Below are positions 8,279-16,050 of a stretch of DNA of 64,000 nucleotides, in pieces (the stretch's first letter is position 1; the number at the start of each line of letters is the position of its first letter). Position numbers and translations under genes: made by a program. This DNA comes from JBFWWP01 sp050246115 (GTDB taxonomy: Bacteria; Planctomycetota; UBA8108; UBA1146; JAJFFE01), in NCBI GenBank assembly GCA_050246115.1, contig JBFWWP010000021.1:1-64000 (forward strand), in the 5' to 3' direction. The notes beneath the pieces were generated by a model. It had not been told where the DNA came from. It saw only the letters and a program-made list of their open reading frames with translations, and did not search any database.

Positions 8279-11200
8279 GGTACCGGCCTCCAACACTCGA
8301 CGACACCCCACGGGCGACCGATGATCAGTGCACCGGTCGCGCTCTGGCTCGGCGGTGTTTGCAGGTAGAAGGGTTGTCTCCAGGGGTCGTGCTCTGGCCA
8401 CGATAGCACCTGCTCCCACTCGATCATCACGCTCGTGTCGTCCGCGGGCGACGCCACGATCCGGCCGCGATACAGCGACTCGTGCAAGAGCCACAGCGTC
8501 GTCTCTTCGACCGCGTCTTCGGCCCAGTGTGCTAGCGGTGGTTTCGTGCAACCCAGCGTGGTGATCCGAAGGCCCGCGCGGTCCCCCTCGAGTGTAAGCG
8601 TCGGCAGCGGGTGTTCGACCGTAGCTCCGCGATGAACCTCCCAAAGCGCGAACTCGCCGTGCCGGACTCCGAGCAGATAGTCGCGTTCGCCCACGGTCGC
8701 GAGATCGAACGCGTTCTGCACCCCAGGGAGCGCAACCACGGTCAGCGTGCAGTCGTCGGCCGCCGACGTTTCCATGCGAGCCAGCGAGCCGTCGGTGGAC
8801 GTGCGATTCCCGAGGAGGATTCGGTAGTTCGCGAAGCTCGGCTCGATGGCGCTGTCCGGTGCGGCGACTGCAGGGGGCGGCCCGCAAACATCTCGGATCT
8901 CGATGGCGTCGGCGTCGGCACCATCGAGCTCGAGAGTCCACATCCGTCCACGCCAGTCGAAGGCATTGATGCGATCCGTCATCACGAAGAATCCATCCCG
9001 CTCGAGGAACACGCGCGGGGTGCGCGCGTCGGCGGTGGGGCCGACACGATGCGGTCCTCGGTCGGGCGCCTCCGTTCGCCGGGGAGGAACCGGCGGAGGC
9101 GGAAAGCCGTGAGGCCCGGGCAGTGGCGTCGCAATCGTGCGGATCCACAGCGGGTAACCGGAGTCGCCGTTGTAGTACAGCACGTGGCCGCCGGACGTCA
9201 CCCGCACTGCAGGGTCATCGCCCGCGCCCGCTACGATCGTCTCGGCCTCGAGTGCTGCGGGCAGCTTGCGTTGGAACGGAGGTTCTGGCCCGGTGGGTTC
9301 GACGAACGGACTCGCTTGCTGCGGTAGCGCCGCAGATCGCTGCCAGGCAAGTTCGAACGGACCGTGATGCACCGGCGGGGAAGGCGGCTCGCGCGGAGTC
9401 TCTTCGCGCAGCGTCGGCCACAACGGCGGCGGCGTGTCGGCTCCGAGTCGTCGCAGGCAACCGTCCTCCCCACGCTCGTAGCCGAAGAACCGCGGGGTCG
9501 TTGGTGTCTTTCGTTCGCGGGTGAGCCAAACCCGCTCACCCGTCGTCGTGCGAACCAAGAGCCGTTCTCCCGAACCGAGTGCGCCTGCCCACTCGACTGC
9601 CGCATCGCCGCGCCACGTCCGGATCCCATCCAAGAAGCGGTCGGCTTCCTTCCAACCGGGCACGCGTGCGACCTCGAGTCCGCCGAGGAAGAGCGCCAAC
9701 GCCGGACTCAGCGCCGAAGTGACGTCGGGCGGCAACGCGGTTGCGGTCAGTCGCGCATCCGACTCCAGTCGCACGCGCTCGAACGGCGCGGTCTCGCCGA
9801 GCACGACGAGTCCGCTGCCCACGAGTACCCAGCCAGCACCCGGAAGCCGAATCACGCTGTGAACCGGTGCGATCCCCCCAGCGACCCAACGCTCACCGTT
9901 CGGCAGCACCGCCCCTTCCGGGTTCCACGTGAGCCCAGCGAGATCCGCGATCGCCGTACTTGCTGGCTCCCATTCGTCCAGCGTCCAGGTGCCGAGGTGC
10001 TCGGCGACGCCGAACGGATACGCGCCCAGCGAGGCCACGCGGCCATCGAGGATCGCGATCGCCGCGTCGATCGGCTCGGGGATCTGAATCTCACTCGGGC
10101 CACCACCGACATCTTCGACGCCGCGCAAGCGCGCCACCGCCATCGCGATCGTCGTCCGCGTGCGCACCGACCCACGCGGCTCGGTCACCCACTCGTTCGG
10201 GGCAATGGCCAGGGCTCGCTCGAGGTCGTCGTCGCGCCCGAGCACTCGACCCCGGTGATAGAGGAGCTGCGCCTCGATCGCGGACCCCGCCTCGGCCCTC
10301 GTGAGCGCTCGCTGGATGGTTCGTTCCATTGCGCTGGCGACATCTCCTGCGCTGCTCGGCGTTGGCGCGGGGACGGTCTCGAGTCGGCGCAGCGCGTCCG
10401 CCGCAAGGTCGTCGCCAAGTTCGGCACCGGCGAACCAGTGGGGGACGCGGGCGCGGACCCGTTGCACGAGGGCCGATGACGGATCGTCGCTTCCGGCTAG
10501 GGTCCAGCGCGTCCACTCTTTGCGTGCCGGTTCTTCCTCGCCCAAAACCAGCCATGCGAGCACTACCTCGAGTCGCGGCTCTCCGCTCGTCGACAGGACG
10601 GCTCGTTCTTGCGGGTTCGCCGCGGCGCTGGCGATGATTCCGCGTGCCGTCGCCGCGCGCATCGATGGGTCTGGGAGCAAAGGGTCGCGGCCGTCGACGC
10701 CTTCTCGTCGACCTACCCCGTCGCCCTCTGCGGTTCGTCGAGCGGCCCCGTCGACGACGTCCGGTCCGCCTCCGGTGGTTCGCTCTGGCTCGGAGGGTCG
10801 ACCCGCTCCGGCACTTCCCAGAGACATCGCGAGTTGAGCGCGAAGGCGTGCGGCCACGTCGTCGTCTCGATCCCCGAGGTGATCCTCCAACACCTTCGCG
10901 TCGCCCAGCACGCGAGCCAAACTCAGCGCTTGCGCATCGTCCATCGCAAACCCATGCTCGCGCCAGATCTTCTCGGCCCGCCGGGCGTCGCCACCGGCGA
11001 GCGCGCACTCGAACGCGGCGCGCGGTTGGCCGCCGATCTGCCAGAGTTCGGTGGCGAGCGCGGTGAGTCCGGCAGACCCGGCCCAAACTGCGCGAGTCTC
11101 CGCGGTGACGAAGTCGGCTTCGTCGCGCAGGTATCGCTCGGCGGCGCTCTCCCCATCGAGTGCGTGCCGCAACCGAAACTCGATCTCGGCGACCTCGTTC

Positions 11201-11829
11201 GGCGGTGCGTCAGGAACTCCGGAGCCCCAAACTTCTCGTGCTCGCTCGGCCCACCCACCCCGCAAGAGCAGGGAGGTGAAGGTGCGTCGCGACGCGGCCA
11301 GTGAGTGGCCGGTGGCGAGTGCGTGTTCGTAGGCATCGAACGCGAGCGCCGGCTGCCCCGCTTCCTCGCGCAGACGGGCGATGAGGTGAAAGTCGATGGC
11401 TCGCTCCGCGGCGGTGCGCGGCGGGGTCTCGCGGGCGCTGTCGGCCTCGTCGGGCGGTGCCAGGCGCGCGGTCACTGCCTCGAGCGCGTCGCGCTCGAGG
11501 CTCCAGTCGACGACCCGCGCGAGTAGCTCCGAATCGTCGGGGCTACCGCGGAGGAGGCGCACGAGTTGCTCAATGGCGGCGGGTGTCGCCTCGTCGATCG
11601 CTGCAGCCACCGCGCTCGGACGCGCTTCGCCCATGGACCCGACGTGCACGAGGGTGGTGAGACTTGCAAGGAGCGCGACGGTCGCGCGGCCGAGCTGCGA
11701 TCGGCGCAGAACTCGCGCGTTGAGAACCGGCGCCTTTCGACGGACCGTTGAAGAGGAGCGAGCCGCCAATTTCCGCCGCTTGGACGGGCGGCAACTCGTT
11801 GCCGGGAGTTCTCGACCCCACGCCGTCAT
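8275..11829 (-). CDS. Large exported TPR and beta-propeller-like protein in the MoxR operon
   Basis: The ATG at 11829 lies 16 nt after the moxR stop, with GAGAGG upstream. The product has 1184 residues. A signal-like segment (RATVALLASLTTLVHVG) follows a basic N-region of about 45 residues. Residues ~80-470 are Ala/Arg/Glu-rich helical repeats of TPR character (for example FHLIARLREEAGQPALAFDAYEHAL). The C-terminal ~650 residues are rich in Gly, Trp and short strands with recurring WVLVGSGLVVL- and YLLGVRHGEFALWEVH-type segments, which suggests WD/PQQ-like propeller blades; I cannot assign a named family. Its position between moxR and DUF58 suggests a periplasmic or surface partner of the MoxR/vWA system. 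Confidence 0.7.
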   Translation of the reverse strand: MTAWGRELPATSCRPSKRRKLAARSSSTVRRKAPVLNARVLRRSQLGRATVALLASLTTLVHVGSMGEARPSAVAAAIDEATPAAIEQLVRLLRGSPDDSELLARVVDWSLERDALEAVTARLAPPDEADSARETPPRTAAERAIDFHLIARLREEAGQPALAFDAYEHALATGHSLAASRRTFTSLLLRGGWAERAREVWGSGVPDAPPNEVAEIEFRLRHALDGESAAERYLRDEADFVTAETRAVWAGSAGLTALATELWQIGGQPRAAFECALAGGDARRAEKIWREHGFAMDDAQALSLARVLGDAKVLEDHLGDRDDDVAARLRAQLAMSLGSAGAGRPSEPERTTGGGPDVVDGAARRTAEGDGVGRREGVDGRDPLLPDPSMRAATARGIIASAAANPQERAVLSTSGEPRLEVVLAWLVLGEEEPARKEWTRWTLAGSDDPSSALVQRVRARVPHWFAGAELGDDLAADALRRLETVPAPTPSSAGDVASAMERTIQRALTRAEAGSAIEAQLLYHRGRVLGRDDDLERALAIAPNEWVTEPRGSVRTRTTIAMAVARLRGVEDVGGGPSEIQIPEPIDAAIAILDGRVASLGAYPFGVAEHLGTWTLDEWEPASTAIADLAGLTWNPEGAVLPNGERWVAGGIAPVHSVIRLPGAGWVLVGSGLVVLGETAPFERVRLESDARLTATALPPDVTSALSPALALFLGGLEVARVPGWKEADRFLDGIRTWRGDAAVEWAGALGSGERLLVRTTTGERVWLTRERKTPTTPRFFGYERGEDGCLRRLGADTPPPLWPTLREETPREPPSPPVHHGPFELAWQRSAALPQQASPFVEPTGPEPPFQRKLPAALEAETIVAGAGDDPAVRVTSGGHVLYYNGDSGYPLWIRTIATPLPGPHGFPPPPVPPRRTEAPDRGPHRVGPTADARTPRVFLERDGFFVMTDRINAFDWRGRMWTLELDGADADAIEIRDVCGPPPAVAAPDSAIEPSFANYRILLGNRTSTDGSLARMETSAADDCTLTVVALPGVQNAFDLATVGERDYLLGVRHGEFALWEVHRGATVEHPLPTLTLEGDRAGLRITTLGCTKPPLAHWAEDAVEETTLWLLHESLYRGRIVASPADDTSVMIEWEQVLSWPEHDPWRQPFYLQTPPSQSATGALIIGRPWGVVECWRPVP

Positions 11830-11845
11830 CGGTGACGCCTCTCGG

Positions 11846-12859
11846 TCAATCTTCTTCTCGTACCTCTCGGGAGAGCTGCGCTACCAACTCGGCCGTATCG
11901 AGGCCGCGCCCTTGCCCTTCGAACGACAGCAGCAGCCGGTGACGCAAGCTCGGGATCAAGAAGCGTCGGACGTCGGCATAGGCGACATGGAAGCGGCCCT
12001 GGCGCAGTGCCTCCACCTTGGCGCAGAGGAGCAGACTCTGAAGCGCGCGCACGCTGGCGCCGAAGCGCAAGTTGTCTTTCACCACGGGAGGCGCGTCGCT
12101 CGCCTGCGGCTGCGTGGCGCGTACCCAGCGCGCAGCGTAGCGCACGATGGAATCGGCGACCAGCACCTGACGCACTTGCGACCGCATCTCCATCAATCGG
12201 TCGGGCGTTACGCACGCGGTGACTTCCGGCTCGGCCGCGCGCGTCGTGCGATCGGCGATGAGCATCATCTCGGTGAGGGTCGCGGGTGCCAGCGAGATCT
12301 CCAAGAGGAAACGGTCGAGCTGCGCCTCCGGGAGCGGGTAAGTGCCCTCCATCTCGATCGGATTGCGCGTGGCGAAGACGGTGAACAGCGGGTCGAGTCC
12401 GTGCCGCTTGCCGCCCAACGTGACCGCGCGTTCCTGCATTGCCTCGAGTAGTGCCGATTGGGTGCGCGGCGTTCCCCGATTCACTTCGTCCGCGAGCAGG
12501 AACTGGGTGAACACCGGACCGGGACGAAACTCGATGCGCTCCCGGCCGGCATTGTCGAACACGAGGGTGTCGCACCCGAGGATGTCTGCGGGCAGGAGGT
12601 CCGGTGTGAACTGCACGCGGCCGAAGTCGAGACCGCTGGCGCGGGCCACCGCCCGCACGAGCATCGTCTTGCCGGTTCCCGGGACGCCTTCCACCAAGGC
12701 GTGTCCACCGGCGAGCAGGACGGTCACGAGTTCGAGCAGGGCTTCTTCCTGACCGACGAGGAGCGCGCGGACCGAGTCACGAATGCGCGCTTCATCGTGC
12801 TGGAATTGCTCGACGTGCGCCTTGACCTCGCGAGCAGGAGAATCGATCTCGCGACTCAA
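11846..12859 (-). CDS. MoxR-family AAA+ ATPase
   Basis: This is a cytoplasmic AAA+ ATPase of 337 residues, the standard MoxR length. Walker A is GVPGTGKT at residues 58-65, Walker B is LLADEVNR at 121-128, and sensor-region sequence FATRNPIEMEGTYPLPEAQ follows. MoxR proteins act as chaperone-like activators of vWA-domain partners, here very likely the BatA-like protein four genes downstream. The start is a TTG overlapping the previous stop as TTGA, with AAGGAAG seven bases upstream. Confidence 0.95.
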   Translation of the reverse strand: MSREIDSPAREVKAHVEQFQHDEARIRDSVRALLVGQEEALLELVTVLLAGGHALVEGVPGTGKTMLVRAVARASGLDFGRVQFTPDLLPADILGCDTLVFDNAGRERIEFRPGPVFTQFLLADEVNRGTPRTQSALLEAMQERAVTLGGKRHGLDPLFTVFATRNPIEMEGTYPLPEAQLDRFLLEISLAPATLTEMMLIADRTTRAAEPEVTACVTPDRLMEMRSQVRQVLVADSIVRYAARWVRATQPQASDAPPVVKDNLRFGASVRALQSLLLCAKVEALRQGRFHVAYADVRRFLIPSLRHRLLLSFEGQGRGLDTAELVAQLSREVREED

Positions 12860-14274
12860 CGGGCTTCCTTTCCGAGTGACGGTGGACTCGTGCGTGCGTC
12901 TTGTTCCGCGCGCCGTCGCTGCCTTAGCTCATGGTAACGATCCATCACCGGCAACCAATGGGTCTCGATGTCCGGGCGAGCCATGAGTCGCATCGACGGC
13001 GGCTCGGGAGCGAGTGGGTCGCGGGGAGCGGACGGGTCGCGGGGAAGAGTTGCGCCTTCACCCAAGGCGCGCCCTTGCGGGAGGGGCAGGGGGGTCGGGT
13101 CCGGGTCGCCCATGGGCTGCGCGGGCGCGTCGGCGTTGGTTTCGCTTGTGACGATGGGGTCCAAGCCGCCGTCGTTCGGACCCCGCTGCGTGAAGGAGGC
13201 CGCCGCGCGCGTGGGTTCACTGCGCAGGAGCTGCGTCAGGGCCGGTACCGACGCGAGCAGAACCTCGGCCGCCACCGGCTCGTTCGCGTCCGCCGCGGGC
13301 GCGGCGCGAGCTTCGGCTGTGGTGTCGCCCTCCACGGCGAGGCGTGCGATCCGACCTGCGAGATCGGGCTGTCGGGCTGTGATCTCGGCGGCCAAGGCCG
13401 ACAGTCGTGCCCGTGCCGCGGTACCGAGGTGCAGGTCGCGTGGTGGCTCGCCGCCGCGAAGCAGCCAGTCGGCAATCGGCCGTGTGTCCTCGAAGCGCTC
13501 GAGGATCTCAGCGCTGCGCACCCGCTCGGTGATCTCGGAGCGGATCGCGGCGGGCGTACGATCTCCGTGGCGCGATGATTGGTGAGCGAGGGGTTCGCGG
13601 TCGCCACTCGTCGTTGGGCCTTCGGCTCGAGCTGCGTTGGCGCGGTCGTCGGCCGTCGGGAGCGGGCCGTCGAAGGGGCCGGTTGACGGGCCGGCGGACG
13701 GGCTTGCCTCGAGCGCCGCTAGGCCCACGAGGACGATGCTGACGAGCACCGACGACGCGAGGGCGAACGGGCGGGCCAGCGGAATCAGCCGGCGTAGGGC
13801 GTCCGGGTCGGGCTGCGGCAGGTTGCGAGCCGCCGCCATGAGGGCGTGGGTCCACGGGTTGGCGGTCGCCGTCGCGCACAGTTCGTGCGTCGTGATCACG
13901 GACTGGGGGAGCCCGACGGACTGATCCCAAAGCCGTGCCCACGAGGGGTGGGCGCGGAGGTAGCCGGAAGTCGCACCCGCAAAGGCGACGACAGCCGTGA
14001 GCAGTGCGAAGCCGAGGAGCAGCGGGCCGAACAAGGCGGAAAGCGTTCCGGTGACGTCGCCCGTCGATCCGAGGCTCGCAACGGACCCGGCGGAATCCAA
14101 AACGAGGCGCGCCAGGCCTCCCGCGGCGCCGAGGGGGAGCAAGGTCGCCAGCGTGCAGGACGTCGCCGACCACGCGTCGGCCCAGGCGGCACGAACCAGG
14201 ATCATCCGCCGACCGGCTGCAAGACAATGAGCGGCGGTTGCGAAGGCCGAGAGGTCCGCGCGTGAGTCTGGCAA
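12856..14274 (-). CDS. Membrane protein, first gene of the MoxR operon
   Basis: A 472-residue protein of unrecognised family. The TTG start at 14274 has AGGAG about ten bases upstream. The N-terminal third contains membrane helices: TSCTLATLLPLGAAGGLARL, LFGPLLLGFALLTAVVAFAG and FALASSVLVSIVLVGLAAL. The rest is hydrophilic, Ala/Pro/Arg-rich and partly low complexity (TPLPLPQGRALGEGATLP), probably an extended extracytoplasmic or cytoplasmic tail. Its placement directly before and overlapping moxR is the main clue to its role; many MoxR operons begin with a membrane protein of unknown function. Confidence 0.75.
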   Translation of the reverse strand: MPDSRADLSAFATAAHCLAAGRRMILVRAAWADAWSATSCTLATLLPLGAAGGLARLVLDSAGSVASLGSTGDVTGTLSALFGPLLLGFALLTAVVAFAGATSGYLRAHPSWARLWDQSVGLPQSVITTHELCATATANPWTHALMAAARNLPQPDPDALRRLIPLARPFALASSVLVSIVLVGLAALEASPSAGPSTGPFDGPLPTADDRANAARAEGPTTSGDREPLAHQSSRHGDRTPAAIRSEITERVRSAEILERFEDTRPIADWLLRGGEPPRDLHLGTAARARLSALAAEITARQPDLAGRIARLAVEGDTTAEARAAPAADANEPVAAEVLLASVPALTQLLRSEPTRAAASFTQRGPNDGGLDPIVTSETNADAPAQPMGDPDPTPLPLPQGRALGEGATLPRDPSAPRDPLAPEPPSMRLMARPDIETHWLPVMDRYHELRQRRRAEQDARTSPPSLGKEAR

Positions 14275-14637
14275 GGGCCGTGGCTCCTGATCGGTACAGC
14301 CGCCCAGATCCTCCGTAGCGACGGAACGAGTCGCATGGGGCCTTCGAGGCAGCGGGCGGCGGCGGGTGCCGGCGTGCTTCTGATCCTACTGTTTCTCGGG
14401 TCGCGTGTCCGCAGCTTTGGCGGCCACTCGGGCGGACCGGGGCGACCGTGAGCGGGGTCCATTGCCACGATGTTGGTGGGGTCCAGCCGGTCGAGCACGT
14501 GACGAATCGGCGCCCTTAGCGAGGGCTCGGTCGCGACCCCGTGGAGCGCAACCTTGACAGGGTTCGAAGGGATACCTACAGTCCCGCGCAGAACCGGCGG
14601 CGAGAGTCGAACACACCCGGCTGGGGGGAGTCCTGGT

Positions 14638-14850
14638 ATGGGAGAGCACTTGAACCGCTTCGCCCGAAAGCATGAGATCGTTCCGGTCAAAATGTGGAGG
14701 GAAAACGGTGTCGAAGGTTGGCTGTTCCGAGATCGTAAGAACGAGCTACACTTCGTCCGCACGTCCGAGCTCATTGCGACGGCGTCACCCGAGAGAGTTG
14801 GGCCTTCCGAGGGAGTAAGGGAGGCGGAAGGCGCCAGTTTGAGTGATTGA
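14638..14850 (+). CDS. Small hypothetical protein (70 aa)
   Basis: The ATG at 14638 follows GGGGGGAG by eight bases. The peptide (MGEHLNRFARKHEIVPVKMW onward) has balanced composition and ordinary codon use, unlike the Arg/Pro-rich antisense frame, and ends in an acidic tail. The segment VKMWRENGVEGWLFRDRKNE reads like a short beta-rich fold. I do not recognise a family. It stands alone upstream of tRNA-Pro. Confidence 0.5.
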   Translation: MGEHLNRFARKHEIVPVKMWRENGVEGWLFRDRKNELHFVRTSELIATASPERVGPSEGVREAEGASLSD

Positions 14851-15037
14851 TCTGAATCGTACTGGTAGGTGAGAAAAGATCGTCGCTCTTCCGCCGGTTC
14901 TTTTGAAGCAAGGGTTGGCATCGAGTGGAGAGGCACGGGGCGACGGAGCGTCGCCTTGCCGCTCGGCCGATCCGACCCGACTGTGTGAGGGATCGAACCT
15001 CCCACACTTGGAGCGCGAACCTGATCGATCGACCCCT

Positions 15038-15112
15038 CGGGGCGTAGCTCAGCCTGGTTAGAGCGCCAGCTTTGGGAGCTGGATGCCGGAGGTTCGAATC
15101 CTCTCGCCCCGA
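15038..15112 (+). tRNA. tRNA-Pro (anticodon TGG)
   Basis: Acceptor CGGGGCG (15038-15044) pairs with CGCCCCG (15105-15111), with discriminator A at 15112. The D arm is GCTC..GAGC, the anticodon stem is CCAGC/GCTGG around the loop TTTGGGA, and the T arm is CGGAGGTTCGAATCCTCT. The terminal CCA is not encoded. Confidence 0.95.
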
Positions 15113-15253
15113 TTCTTCACTTCGGATGTCCGTCTTGACGTCGATCCACGAGTTGCCACCGCCCGTGAGGCGGTCCGGTCATGACTCTGCGGGAGTCGGC
15201 GTAGGTTACCGAGTCGCAGGTCCTGGGCACCAACGAACACGAGGAACTCTCAG

Positions 15254-15607
15254 ATGCCACACGTCGTCACCTCTCGGTGCATCGGCAACCGGTACACCGA
15301 CTGCGCAGCGGTTTGTCCGGTGGATTGCTTCTACGAAGTCCAAGAGCCCAACATGCTGGTGATCGACCCCGATACCTGCATCGACTGCGAGCTCTGCCAA
15401 GAGGCATGCCCCGTGAACGCGATTTGGCCCGAGGACGAACTGCCGGAGGTCTACGCCGAGTGGGCGGACAAGAACCGCGAGTTGTACGAGTCGGGAGAGA
15501 GCATCACTCAGCAAAAGGGGCCGTTGGACGGCGCCAAGGACTTGGCCGAGATTCAAGCGGAAGAGGCCAAGCAAGGGCTGGACATCACGGAGCCATCGGG
15601 CGCGTAA
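15254..15607 (+). CDS. Seven-iron-type (3Fe-4S/4Fe-4S) ferredoxin
   Basis: A soluble 117-residue electron carrier. The first cluster region has C9-x7-C17-x3-C21-P with a further Cys24, and the second has C43-x2-C46-x2-C49-x3-C53-P (DTCIDCELCQEACPVNAI). This arrangement and the opening PHVVTSRCIGNRYTDC match the FdxA-type ferredoxins; the spacing of the first motif favours a 3Fe-4S centre. The acidic C-terminal helix (GAKDLAEIQAEEAKQG) is usual for the type. GAGGA lies upstream of the ATG. No redox partner is encoded beside it. Confidence 0.93.
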   Translation: MPHVVTSRCIGNRYTDCAAVCPVDCFYEVQEPNMLVIDPDTCIDCELCQEACPVNAIWPEDELPEVYAEWADKNRELYESGESITQQKGPLDGAKDLAEIQAEEAKQGLDITEPSGA

Positions 15608-15667
15608 CACGGTCTTGCGCCGGCATTGCTGAGCGCGTGGGCCGACTTTTCGGGTCGGCCCGCGCTT

Positions 15668-15848
15668 AGGAGTCGCCCAAGAGTAACTTCACCCTCTTGC
15701 TCGTCGCTTCGGGCCATCTTCGACCGATCCGAAAACCTCGAAATCCTCACCGGAACTAAGGCTACGCCTCCGGTTTCGAGCTTTCCGGATCGGCCGAATC
15801 TAACCCAAATCGACGGCAAGATGTCGAAGTTATTCTCGGGCGACTCCT
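15668..15848 (+). repeat. 181-bp palindromic element, complete copy 1
   Basis: The element begins AGGAGTCGCCCAAG and ends with the reverse complement of that terminus. The whole sequence can fold on itself: the ends pair, CCGATCCG near position 60 pairs with CGGATCGG near position 125, and AGGC-TAC-GCCT forms the tip. It is flanked by TTA on both sides if the outermost A/T pair is counted as target. It differs from the copy at 62805 by two bases. It lies between the convergent ferredoxin and CRTAC1-type genes, where it could also act as a bidirectional terminator. Confidence 0.9.
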
Positions 15849-16050
15849 TACTCGTAGCGAGCTTCGGGCGTTCGAACCCCTGGCGCCTACGGAGGCGCAA
15901 TCGTTCAACTGAACCTTGGCCAAGACCCTGCGGTCGTCGCTCGCGAGTCCTGGCCACCATCGAGCTGCGCGTAGCCCGGTGGTCACGGGCGACTGCGACG
16001 GTCTGCAGCGACCTTCCTCGGTGGGGCCCCAGCCCGTTGCTTCATCGAGT
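15849..16050. other. Intergenic remainder between element copy 1 and the CRTAC1-type gene
   Basis: About 200 bases with no convincing gene. Together with the element it forms a 440-base convergent intergenic region. Confidence 0.5.

Noticed and set aside
14202..15005. 267-residue minus-strand frame opposite the small gene at 14638
   Set aside because: Ser/Pro/Arg-rich composition with no signature; the plus-strand frame has a strong Shine-Dalgarno.
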